A program made the translations under genes and the position numbers. Shown here piece after piece: positions 1-5,946 of a stretch of 8,278 bases of DNA. The notes beneath the pieces are model-generated. The model did no database searches, was not told where the DNA came from, and saw nothing but the letters and a program-made list of their open reading frames with translations. Numbering within the stretch: the stretch's first letter is position 1; the number at the start of each line of letters is the position of its first letter. This DNA is from an uncultured Steroidobacteraceae bacterium (lineage in GTDB: Bacteria > Pseudomonadota > Gammaproteobacteria > Steroidobacterales > Steroidobacteraceae): positions 1 to 8,278 of the forward strand of contig CATPBM010000092.1 of NCBI GenBank assembly GCA_955652625.1. Direction: 5' to 3'.

Positions 1-98
1 ATTGCTTCGCGAGAATAGTCCTAAGCGCCGCCTGAGATACCGGCGGCAACACGCTCTACTTCGGCAGCTGGGACGGGCAGTTGTACGCGATCGGGTGA
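1..98 (+). pseudogene. 3' remnant of a PQQ-like beta-propeller repeat protein
   Basis: The frame ending in TGA at 96-98 encodes a 20-residue end, DTGGNTLYFGSWDGQLYAIG. This matches the typical blade signature of PQQ-enzyme repeats (variants of VYFGSWDG.LYAL), found in BamB-like proteins and quinoprotein dehydrogenases. The same frame holds a TGA at 33-35, directly before the recognisable stretch, and the ten codons before that stop do not look like a propeller blade. Neither other plus-strand frame restores the motif upstream. I therefore read it as a decayed or frameshifted 3' end rather than an intact gene, although only 98 bases are visible. It ends three bases before the convergent ahpD stop. 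A sequencing or assembly error at the window edge is an alternative. Confidence 0.5.
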
Positions 99-101
99 GC
101 T

Positions 102-665
102 CTAGGCAGCGGCCGCGCTCCCGAGCTGCTCTCCGCTGACGCTCTCCAGCACGCGCGCCACCGCGTGCACGGTCGCGGCGATGCGCACGGCACTCTGCAC
201 GGCCTCGCGCTCCAGACCATGCTGGCGCAGCTGCCGCTCGTGGGATGCGATGCAGCTGCCGCAGCCATTGATGGCGGACACCGCCAGCGCCAGCAGTTCG
301 AAGTCCGCCTTGGCGATGCCGGGACTGCCGATGACGTTCATGCGCAGGCGGGCCGGCAGTTTCGCGTACTCCGCATCCTCCACGAGGTGCAGGAAGCGGT
401 AGTACACGTTGTTCATGGCCATGATCGCTGCGGCGGCGTGCGCGGCGCTCACGTGCGCAGCATCCATGTGCCGCGCGGCGAGCGCCTGCATGTCGCGCGT
501 GAAGGCGGCGTTGCGTGAGGCGGCGGCGGCCGCGAGCGCCACCGCCCACACCTGGCGCTCGCTCAGGCCCGGGGAGCCCGCAGGCGTCAGCACCGTTGCG
601 AGGTTAAGCTGCAGATCGCGCGCGTAGCCGGGCAGCGCGTCGCGGATGTTCTCGAGCGTCATCAT
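102..665 (-). CDS. ahpD: AhpD-family alkylhydroperoxidase / AhpC reductant
   Basis: This 187-residue cytoplasmic protein belongs to the carboxymuconolactone decarboxylase-like AhpD family. In Mycobacterium tuberculosis AhpD is the dithiol adaptor that takes electrons from lipoylated SucB/Lpd and reduces AhpC; it also has weak peroxidase activity of its own. The active-site stretch NGCGSCIASHE carries C135 and C138 (CxxC) and H142. E123 lies 12 residues before C135, the spacing of the mycobacterial Glu118/Cys130/Cys133/His137 proton relay. The position equivalent to His132 is Ser137 here. Length is close to the usual ~175 residues. The start is one of two tandem ATG codons, 665 or 662; the first lies one base after the ahpC stop, with an AAGG-like ribosome site inside the end of ahpC. 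It is the second gene of an ahpC-ahpD unit. Confidence 0.93.
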   Translation of the reverse strand: MMTLENIRDALPGYARDLQLNLATVLTPAGSPGLSERQVWAVALAAAAASRNAAFTRDMQALAARHMDAAHVSAAHAAAAIMAMNNVYYRFLHLVEDAEYAKLPARLRMNVIGSPGIAKADFELLALAVSAINGCGSCIASHERQLRQHGLEREAVQSAVRIAATVHAVARVLESVSGEQLGSAAAA

Positions 666-666
666 G

Positions 667-1206
667 TCAGGCCGCCTTCAGGGTGTCTGCGCCCTTTTGC
701 CAGTTGCAGGGGCACAGCTCATCGGTCTGCAGTGCATCGAGCACCCGCAGTACTTCCTCGGGATTCCTGCCGACGTTGAGATCGGTGACGTACACGAAGC
801 GGATCACGCCCTGCGGGTCGATGATGAACGTCGCGCGCTGCGCCACGCCCGCTTCCGGATCGAGGATACCGAGGGCCCCCGAGAGCTCGCGCTTGAAGTC
901 CGCGAGCATCGGGAAAGGCAGGGCCCGGAGCTCCTCCTTCTCGCGCCGCCACGCCAGATGCACGTACTCGCTGTCGATGCTCACGCCGAGCAGCTGCGCA
1001 TCGCGTGCCCGGAACTCCTTCTCGAGCTTGCCGAAGGCGGCGATCTCGGTGGGGCACACGAAGGTGAAGTCCATGGGCCAGAAGAACACGACCCGCCACT
1101 TGCCGGGAAAGCTCTCGTGGCTGAAGGACTGGAACGCGTTGTGCACGTCGTTGGAGACGACGCCCGTGAGCGCAAACTGGGGAAAACGTTGACCGACGCC
1201 TGACAT
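667..1206 (-). CDS. ahpC: Peroxiredoxin AhpC (AhpD-coupled type)
   Basis: This 179-residue 2-Cys peroxiredoxin reduces hydrogen peroxide, organic hydroperoxides and, in homologues, peroxynitrite. The peroxidatic cysteine is C51 in DFTFVCPTE, within the PxxxTxxC active-site loop that begins at P44; R124 is the likely conserved arginine. The C-terminus has two cysteines in DELCPCNWQKG (C165, C167). That CxC pattern is typical of mycobacterial-type AhpC, which AhpD rather than AhpF re-reduces, and ahpD is the next gene. The reading frame stays open for another kilobase upstream, antisense to oxyR. The ATG at 1206 is chosen because family homology begins there (MSGVGQRFPQF) and because AAGGAG lies 8 bases before it. 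Transcription is divergent from oxyR across a probable OxyR operator, so peroxide induction is expected. Confidence 0.96.
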   Translation of the reverse strand: MSGVGQRFPQFALTGVVSNDVHNAFQSFSHESFPGKWRVVFFWPMDFTFVCPTEIAAFGKLEKEFRARDAQLLGVSIDSEYVHLAWRREKEELRALPFPMLADFKRELSGALGILDPEAGVAQRATFIIDPQGVIRFVYVTDLNVGRNPEEVLRVLDALQTDELCPCNWQKGADTLKAA

Positions 1207-1214
1207 GCCTGTAA

Positions 1215-1220
1215 CTCCTT
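1215..1220 (-). promoter_or_regulatory. Ribosome binding site of ahpC
   Basis: The minus strand reads AAGGAG followed by an 8-base spacer and ATG at 1206. This is among the best Shine-Dalgarno matches in the window. It fixes the ahpC start against the much longer open frame that runs back through oxyR. Confidence 0.8.
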
Positions 1221-1270
1221 GGAACTGTGGGGGCCTCTGCGGTACGGGAGCCATGATGGGTGCCACGGTG

Positions 1271-1299
1271 CTATCATTCCAATCGATTGATTTTATGAT
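1271..1299 (+). promoter_or_regulatory. Candidate oxyR promoter
   Basis: A TATGAT at 1294-1299 matches five of six bases of the sigma-70 -10 consensus. CTATCA at 1271-1276, 17 bases upstream, matches three of six -35 positions. The start of transcription would fall near 1306, giving a leader of about 20 bases that contains AGGA (1319-1322) just before the oxyR ATG. The -10 box lies inside the OxyR operator, so bound OxyR would compete with polymerase, which fits the negative autoregulation known for oxyR in E. coli. Confidence 0.45.
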
Positions 1300-1301
1300 C
1301 T
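1273..1301 (-). promoter_or_regulatory. Candidate OxyR-activated ahpC promoter
   Basis: On the minus strand AATGAT (1278 to 1273) matches four of six -10 positions. The -35 place 17 bases upstream (1301 to 1296, AGATCA) is poor. A weak -35 overlapped by the operator is what one expects of a promoter that depends on OxyR for polymerase recruitment. The leader to the ahpC ATG would be about 60 bases. The exact boxes are tentative. Confidence 0.3.
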
Positions 1302-1326
1302 TGATAGATCCCATATATAGGACTCC

Positions 1327-2220
1327 ATGGACCTGAAGCTCAAGGACCTGCGCTACCTGGTGGCGGTGGCGGACCAGCGGCACTTCGGCCGCGCCGCGGC
1401 GCACTGCTTCGTGAGCCAGCCGACCCTTTCCGCGCAGTTGAAGAAGCTCGAGCAGTCGCTCGGGGTGCAGCTCATCGAGCGTGCGCCCAACAACGTCTCC
1501 CTCACCCCGGCCGGGGAGCAGATCGTGGCGCGCGCCCGGCGCATCCTCGAGGCGAGCGATGAAGTAGTGACCCTGGCGCGCAGCCAGCGCGACCCGCTCG
1601 CCGGCACGCTCTCGCTGGCGCTGCTGCCGACCATCGCCCCGTACCTGCTGCCGCGCGTGCTGCCGGCAATCAAGAAGAGCTTGCCGCGCCTGGAGCTGCG
1701 CCTCTACGAGCACCAGACCGCGCCGATGCTGGAGAAGCTGCATGGCGGGGAGCTGGATGTCGGCATTCTCGCCCTGCCGGTCGAGCTGGGCGGGCTCACG
1801 GCGCGCGAGCTGTACCGCGAGCCGTTCCTCGTGGCCTTGCCCGAGCGCCATGCACTCGCGGCGCGCGACACGCTGCGCGTCGCGGATCTCAAGGGCGAGA
1901 AGCTCCTGTTGCTCGAAGACGGGCACTGCCTGCGCGATCAGGCACTGGAGGTCTGCAGCCGCGTCGGGGTGCGCGACAGCCAGGACTTCCGCGCCACGAG
2001 CCTGGAGACGCTGCGGCAGATGGTAGCCACGGGCGCCGGCATCACGCTGCTGCCGGAGCTGGCCGGCCGCGGCGCTTACCGCAACGCCCGCGGCGTGGTG
2101 CTGCGACCGTTCGCCAGACCCGCACCGGTGCGGCATATCGGCGCGCTGTGGCGCAAGACGAGCGCGCGCGGCGCCGCGATCGAAGCTCTCGCGCGGAGCA
2201 TCGCGGAGCACGCGCAGTGA
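1327..2220 (+). CDS. oxyR: Hydrogen peroxide-sensing LysR regulator OxyR
   Basis: This 297-residue cytoplasmic LysR-type regulator has an N-terminal winged helix-turn-helix (about residues 5-65, with FGRAAAHCFVSQPTLSAQLK as the HTH core) and a periplasmic-binding-like sensor domain (about 92-295). The redox centre is explicit: EDGHCLRDQALEVC places C201 and C210 nine residues apart, as Cys199/Cys208 are in E. coli OxyR. H200 and T102 (in LPTIAPYLLP) match its H198 and T100 peroxide-site residues. Peroxide would form the C201-C210 disulfide and switch the protein to an activator. The ATG at 1327 follows AGGA with a short 4-base spacer. It is divergent from ahpC and its TGA overlaps the start of the next gene. 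Expected targets include ahpC-ahpD and oxyR itself. Confidence 0.96.
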   Translation: MDLKLKDLRYLVAVADQRHFGRAAAHCFVSQPTLSAQLKKLEQSLGVQLIERAPNNVSLTPAGEQIVARARRILEASDEVVTLARSQRDPLAGTLSLALLPTIAPYLLPRVLPAIKKSLPRLELRLYEHQTAPMLEKLHGGELDVGILALPVELGGLTARELYREPFLVALPERHALAARDTLRVADLKGEKLLLLEDGHCLRDQALEVCSRVGVRDSQDFRATSLETLRQMVATGAGITLLPELAGRGAYRNARGVVLRPFARPAPVRHIGALWRKTSARGAAIEALARSIAEHAQ

Positions 2221-3089
2221 GCACAGCCGGCGCGCTGCAGGCGATCACCCTGCCTGCGCGCGATGGCCGCCCGCGCGCGGGCCTGTGGCTGGAGGCTGCG
2301 CGCTCGCGCGGCGCGCTCGTGGTCAACGGCGCCACCGGCTTAAGGCGCGAGTTCTACCTGAAGTTCGCCGGCTACTGCGCCGAGCGCGGCTATAACAGCC
2401 TCGTGTACGACTATCGCGGCATGGGCGCCTCTGCGCTGATGCCGCTGGAAGCCGAGCCCGCGCGCATGAGTGAGTGGGGGCGCCTCGACATGCCTGCCGC
2501 GCTCGACTGGCTGGCGCAGCGCTGCCCGCACCTGCCGCTGGTCAGCGTCGGTCACAGCGTCGGGGGACAGCTCCTGGGCTGCACGGACAACCACGGCCGC
2601 GCACGTGCGCACCTGATGCTCGCGACCTCGACCGGGTACTGGCGCCGCCAGCGCGTGCCGTTTCGGTACGTGGCGCTGGCGTTCTGGAAGCTCTACGGCC
2701 CGCTCGCCCTGCGCCGTCACGGCTACGTGCCCCAGGGGCGTCTGTGGACGGGGGCCTCGCTGCCGCGCGGGGTGTTCCTGCAGTGGCGCAAGTGGTGCCT
2801 CACGCCGGCGCCGTTTGGGCCGCAGCTCGATGAGGATCTGCGCGACAGCCACTTCGCCGAGGTGCAGGGACCGCTGCTGGCGTGGGGCTTCAGCGACGAT
2901 CCCATTGCGACGCCCGCGGCGGTGGAGGCGCTGTTAGCTTCGTACTCGCGCGCCCGCATCGAGCGGCGCTGGACGAGCCCGGCGCAGGCGGGCGCGCGCT
3001 CCCTGGGGCATCACGGGTTCTTCCGCGAGCGTCACCGCGATTCGCTGTGGCGCGCCGCGCTCGACTGGATCGACGCGCGCTGCGCGTGA
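2217..3089 (+). CDS. Predicted alpha/beta hydrolase (serine hydrolase fold)
   Basis: This is a 290-residue soluble protein with no signal peptide. The nucleophile elbow is GHSVGG with S114. D228 (in GFSDDPIA) is a plausible acid residue and H265 (in LGHHGFF) a plausible base, in the right order for a catalytic triad. The strand-turn NGATGLRREFY near residues 37-46 supplies the oxyanion side, and YDYRGMGAS (65-73) is the usual loop before the elbow. It resembles uncharacterised proteins of the COG4757-like predicted hydrolase group; the substrate is unknown. GTG at 2217 is chosen over an ATG at 2148 because the extra 23 residues lie inside oxyR and are low-complexity shadow sequence, while GTGA overlaps the oxyR stop by four bases. 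It is probably translationally coupled to oxyR. Its 3' end overlaps the opposing transporter gene. Confidence 0.85.
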   Translation: MSTAGALQAITLPARDGRPRAGLWLEAARSRGALVVNGATGLRREFYLKFAGYCAERGYNSLVYDYRGMGASALMPLEAEPARMSEWGRLDMPAALDWLAQRCPHLPLVSVGHSVGGQLLGCTDNHGRARAHLMLATSTGYWRRQRVPFRYVALAFWKLYGPLALRRHGYVPQGRLWTGASLPRGVFLQWRKWCLTPAPFGPQLDEDLRDSHFAEVQGPLLAWGFSDDPIATPAAVEALLASYSRARIERRWTSPAQAGARSLGHHGFFRERHRDSLWRAALDWIDARCA

Positions 3090-4015
3090 ACCGCCGTCGG
3101 GGTTGCAAATCCCGTCTGCGGGAGGCGGCGGGCGCTGCGGGCGAGCGCGATCGCGCCAAGCACCACGACTCCGCCCAGCATCTGCACCGGCGCCAGACGC
3201 TCACCCAGCAGCAGCCAGGCATAGGCGGCGGCGGCGATGACCTGCACGTACAGGCCCACCGCGCCGAAGGTGGCCGGCAGAACGGCAAGGGCGTACGCGA
3301 TCAGGCTCTGCCCCAGCGCCTGCGCCGAGAGCGCGCAGGCGATGAGTATCCACCAGCCATGTGCGCTCGCCGGCAGGAATTTCTGCGTGAGCGCGAGCGG
3401 CAGCAGCAGCAGCGTGAACACCAGCGTCGAAGTGAACATGACGATGCCGGTGCCGTGACGGGTACGCAGGCGCGCCACCGCGATGAGGTAGGCCGCGTAG
3501 AAACACGCCGTGCCCAGACCCAGCGCATCGCCGAGCAGCGCGTGGCCGCCCGCGCCGAGCTTGGGCACGAGGATGAGCAGCATCCCTCCGAAGGCGAGGG
3601 CGATGGCGACGAGGAAGCCGGGCCGCGGGCGCTCGCGCCACAAGGCCCACGCCAGCAGCGTCACGAGTATGGGCGCGCAGTTCGCCTCGAGCGAGGAGGC
3701 GGCGATGGAGGTCAGCAGCAGCGACCAGTGCCACAGCGCCAGGTCCCCGGCGAAGAATACCCCGGCCCACAGGAACAGCGGCTCGCGCAGACTCGGGCGC
3801 GCCTGCTCCAGGGCGCCGGTGGGTGCGCCGCTGCGGCGCTCCAGCAGCGCCCACACCGCCAGCACCGGCAACGCGAATGCGCCGCGCCAGAACGCCGTCG
3901 CGGTCGGTCCGGTCTCCGACAGGCGCACGAAAATACCGGAGCTGCCGATGGCGAGCGCACCGGCGAACAGCGCGAGCAGCGCGGGAGCTTCAGATCTGTC
4001 GTGGGTCGCGTGCAT
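3032..4015 (-). CDS. EamA-family DMT permease (drug/metabolite exporter)
   Basis: This 327-residue inner-membrane protein has two EamA repeats, giving about ten predicted membrane helices, between roughly residues 10 and 293. Family signatures include FWRGAFALPVLA after helix 1, LALWHWSLLLTS in repeat one, and the end pattern LLLGERLAPVQMLGG that closes repeat two. Such proteins usually export small metabolites or amino acids; the substrate cannot be read from sequence. The start at ATG 4015 (MHATHDRSEAPALL) puts the first helix near the N-terminus, as usual. An ATG at 4108 would add 31 polar residues and cross the divergent promoter region. No strong ribosome site precedes 4015. The last 19 codons overlap the hydrolase 3' end in antisense and encode a polar tail of about 30 residues after the last helix. 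Confidence 0.9.
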   Translation of the reverse strand: MHATHDRSEAPALLALFAGALAIGSSGIFVRLSETGPTATAFWRGAFALPVLAVWALLERRSGAPTGALEQARPSLREPLFLWAGVFFAGDLALWHWSLLLTSIAASSLEANCAPILVTLLAWALWRERPRPGFLVAIALAFGGMLLILVPKLGAGGHALLGDALGLGTACFYAAYLIAVARLRTRHGTGIVMFTSTLVFTLLLLPLALTQKFLPASAHGWWILIACALSAQALGQSLIAYALAVLPATFGAVGLYVQVIAAAAYAWLLLGERLAPVQMLGGVVVLGAIALARSARRLPQTGFATPTAVHAQRASIQSSAARHSESR

Positions 4016-4131
4016 GAGGTGTACGCGGTACACGGCGTGTCCGCTTCGCTGCGCATCATAGTCGGTCGTCCCTGGAGCCGTCTGGCATAATTGCTGCGCG
4101 CGGCGCATGCCTGCGCGTACCGGATGTTGGC
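4016..4131. promoter_or_regulatory. Divergent promoter region between DMT gene and PCuAC gene
   Basis: This 116-base gap has two fair -10 boxes. On the plus strand CATAAT at 4086-4091 would start transcription near 4098, about 34 bases before the PCuAC start. On the minus strand TATGAT (4060 to 4055) would give a leader of about 33 bases to the transporter ATG at 4015. Neither has a convincing -35 at 16-18 bases. I see no clear inverted repeat for a copper regulator such as CueR or CopY. Confidence 0.4.
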
Positions 4132-4572
4132 TTGAGAAACCCGCTTGCGCTCTACGCCGCCTGCCTTGCGATGCTCAGCTGCACGGGCGCCGCGGCCGGC
4201 CCCGCGCCGCTCATCGCGCACGACGCCTGGGTGCGCGCTACCCCCGGCGTGGACGTAGCCGCCGCTTACCTGACACTGCACAACGGCGGTACGCGTGCGG
4301 TGGTGGTCATCGGCGTGCGCTCTGCCCTCGCCGGGCACGCGATGATTCACGAAACCGCGCTCAACAACGGCCAGTCCAGCATGCGGCCGCACGCGAGGCT
4401 GAGCATTGCACCCGGGCAGACCGTGCGCCTGGAGCCCGGCGGCCTGCACGTCATGCTGAGCATGCTGGCGCATCCGCTCGCACCCGGGGAGCAGGTGCCG
4501 CTGCAACTGCTGCTCGAGGGCGGCGGCACGCTCGCGGTGATCGCGCCGGTGCGCCCCCCGGGCGCCGGCTAG
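4132..4572 (+). CDS. Periplasmic PCuAC-family copper(I) chaperone
   Basis: This 146-residue protein of the PCuAC family (DUF461) is a periplasmic Cu(I) carrier that, in studied homologues, delivers copper to the CuA or CuB sites of cytochrome oxidases, often with SCO. The copper motif H-X10-M-X21-H-X-M is complete and exactly spaced: H73, M84, H106, M108. An N-terminal signal (hydrophobic LALYAACLAMLSC, cleavage likely after AAA near residue 22) directs it to the periplasm. Cys17 does not sit in a proper lipobox, because the -2 residue is Leu. TTG at 4132 is the only plausible in-frame start that keeps the signal peptide; no ATG or GTG is available and the ribosome site is weak. No SCO or oxidase gene is visible nearby. 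It is followed 41 bases later by the LCAT-like gene. Confidence 0.9.
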   Translation: MRNPLALYAACLAMLSCTGAAAGPAPLIAHDAWVRATPGVDVAAAYLTLHNGGTRAVVVIGVRSALAGHAMIHETALNNGQSSMRPHARLSIAPGQTVRLEPGGLHVMLSMLAHPLAPGEQVPLQLLLEGGGTLAVIAPVRPPGAG

Positions 4573-4613
4573 CGGCGCATGCCCTGAAGTCGCCGCGGCG
4601 CCAGGCTCCTCGC

Positions 4614-5927
4614 GTGACAACCACCGACTCCGCGCTCGATCACGTCACGCCCTACGACCGCTTCGCATGGAGCGATGGGCAGGTCGCCGAGTGGCTCGCG
4701 AGCGGGGAGCAGCGGCGCCAGCTCGAGGCCTACTTCGGCGCCGCCGAGTACCGCCAGCTCGCATCTCTCGCACGCCGTGGGCGGCGCACTGCGGTCGCCG
4801 ATCCCGCGCTGCGCGTGCTAGTCGTGCCCGGCATCATGGGCTCGCAACTGGGAATGCTGCGCGCCGCACCCCTGCCGCACGACATCGTGTGGCTCGATCC
4901 GCTCGACATCGAGCGGGGGCGTCTTGCCACGCTGCGCATGCCGGGTACGGCGCGCATCGTGCCGCTGGGCGTGGTGTTGTTTTCCTATCTGCGGCTGAAG
5001 TTGTATCTGCGCGCTCAGGGCTTCGCGGCCGAGTTCCATGACTATGACTGGCGATTGCCGGTGGCAGAGCTCGGGCGCGCACTTGCCGAGCGACTGCGCG
5101 CCGCACGACCGGCGCGCGTGGCAATCATTGCGCACAGCATGGGCGGTCTCGTGGCCCGCGCGGCGCTCGCCCACTCCCACACCGGGCACGTGGAACGGCT
5201 GGTGCTCCTCGGCACCCCCAACTGCGGCTCCTTCGCCGCCGTGCAGGCGGTGCGCGGTACCTACGCGGCGGTGCGCAAGGTGGCGCGCCTCGCGCTCAGG
5301 GCCTCCGCAGAGACTCTCGCCGCGGAGGTGTTCAGTACCTTCCCCAGTCTCTACGACCTCTTGCCCTGCGGCCCCGGTGGCGCCGACCTGCTGGACGCGC
5401 GCGCATGGCCCGCGTCCGGCCCGCAGCCGCGGCCGGAGCTGCTCGAGAGCGCGCGCCGCGCGCGGCAACAGCTGGCCCCGCCCGATGAGCGTTTTGCCGT
5501 CATCGTCGGCGTAGGCCAGGAGACGGTCACCGCGGTGACACGCCGGCGTGACGACTTCGTGTACACGCTCACCCGGCTCGGCGACGGCACGGTGCCGGCC
5601 GCGAGTGCCGGGCTTGCCGGCGCGGGCACCATTTACGCGCGCGTCGCGCACAGCGACCTGACGCGCGACCCGCAGGTGGCCGCCGCGGTTGCGGACCTCA
5701 TAAGGCGCGGCGCGACCCGGCGCCTGCCGGGCCAGTGGGCGAGCGCGAGCCGCGCGCGCGCCCAGGTGAGCGATACGCAACTGCGCCGCAGCCATGCGGA
5801 AAAGGTTGACTGGACGGCGCTCACGCCCGAGGAGCGGCGCCTGTTCCTGCAGAACCTCAACGAGCCGCCGCAGTTCAGACTGCGCGTGCCGGGCTCAGGA
5901 AGCGTCACGCCTCGCAGACACCGCTAG
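4614..5927 (+). CDS. LCAT-like lipase/acyltransferase family protein
   Basis: This 437-residue alpha/beta hydrolase is of the lecithin:cholesterol acyltransferase type. VVPGIMGSQLG (70-80) is the oxyanion-side signature, FHDYDWRLP (141-149) contains the YDWR segment typical of the family, and AHSMGGLVA (173-181) holds nucleophile S175. GDGTVP (323-328) supplies D324, and H346 in VAHSDLT is the likely general base. Such enzymes cleave or transfer acyl chains of lipids; this substrate is unknown. No signal peptide is seen, so it is probably cytoplasmic. About residues 12-57 form a helical extension, and about 365-437 form a tail I do not recognise, with LTPEERRLFLQNLNEPP near 403-419. The start is GTG at 4614, since the longer frame from 4107 is a shadow of the PCuAC gene. 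It is 19 bases from the next gene. Confidence 0.85.
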   Translation: MTTTDSALDHVTPYDRFAWSDGQVAEWLASGEQRRQLEAYFGAAEYRQLASLARRGRRTAVADPALRVLVVPGIMGSQLGMLRAAPLPHDIVWLDPLDIERGRLATLRMPGTARIVPLGVVLFSYLRLKLYLRAQGFAAEFHDYDWRLPVAELGRALAERLRAARPARVAIIAHSMGGLVARAALAHSHTGHVERLVLLGTPNCGSFAAVQAVRGTYAAVRKVARLALRASAETLAAEVFSTFPSLYDLLPCGPGGADLLDARAWPASGPQPRPELLESARRARQQLAPPDERFAVIVGVGQETVTAVTRRRDDFVYTLTRLGDGTVPAASAGLAGAGTIYARVAHSDLTRDPQVAAAVADLIRRGATRRLPGQWASASRARAQVSDTQLRRSHAEKVDWTALTPEERRLFLQNLNEPPQFRLRVPGSGSVTPRRHR

Positions 5928-5935
5928 CAAAAACC

Positions 5936-5940
5936 GGAGG
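5936..5940 (+). promoter_or_regulatory. Ribosome binding site of the MgtC/SapB gene
   Basis: GGAGG lies six bases before GTG at 5947, inside the 19-base gap after the LCAT-like gene. It decides the start: the frame is open from an ATG at 5794, but those upstream codons overlap the preceding gene and have no comparable site. Confidence 0.8.
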
Positions 5941-5946
5941 ACGATC

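Larger units (their letters stand above)
1271..1318. promoter_or_regulatory. OxyR-type operator with 11-base phased tetranucleotides
   Basis: The OxyR consensus is ATAG-N7-CTAT-N7-ATAG-N7-CTAT, bound by a tetramer. Starting at 1282 the sequence gives ATCG, then TTAT at 1293, ATAG at 1304 and ATAT at 1315. All are exactly 11 bases apart, with 13 of 16 consensus positions matched. An exact CTAT at 1271 sits one further step upstream in the same phase, though in that position the alternating order is reversed. The site lies in the divergent oxyR/ahpC gap, is markedly AT-rich against GC-rich surroundings, and is the expected place for OxyR autoregulation and ahpC activation. The assignment is from pattern and context, without binding data. 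Confidence 0.72.

Noticed and set aside
1314..1319. TATATA as an oxyR -10 box giving a leaderless transcript at 1327
   Set aside because: It would leave no leader although an AGGA ribosome site precedes the ATG, and TATGAT at 1294-1299 gives better geometry. It more likely belongs to the last operator element.
1207..2211. Minus-strand frame open from 2211 through oxyR into ahpC, which would make a 514-residue AhpC fusion
   Set aside because: The extra 335 residues are Arg/Gln/Ala-rich shadow sequence antisense to a clear oxyR. The ATG at 1206 has a near-perfect ribosome site and matches the start of the AhpC family.
3091..3128. Nested inverted repeats (CCGCC/GGCGG around CCCG/CGGG) just after the hydrolase stop, as a terminator
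   Set aside because: The stems are only 5 and 4 base pairs, no T-tract follows, and the stretch lies inside the coding end of the DMT exporter.
2882..4090. 402-residue plus-strand open frame
   Set aside because: It is antisense to the DMT exporter, is highly charged and repetitive (Gln/Arg/Glu runs), and the opposing frame has clear EamA membrane helices.
4140..4200. PCuAC protein as a lipoprotein anchored at Cys17
   Set aside because: The residues before the cysteine are M-L-S, and Leu at -2 does not fit a lipobox. An ordinary signal peptidase I site after AAA is more likely.
4107..4613. N-terminal extension of the LCAT-like protein to an ATG at 4107
   Set aside because: These codons overlap the PCuAC gene in another frame and read as Arg/Ala-rich noise. 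The hydrolase-like sequence starts only after GTG at 4614.
4818..5795. 325-residue open frame on the minus strand
   Set aside because: It lies wholly antisense to the LCAT-like gene, has Arg/His/Ala-rich composition with no domain signature, and is expected in GC-rich DNA where stop codons are rare.
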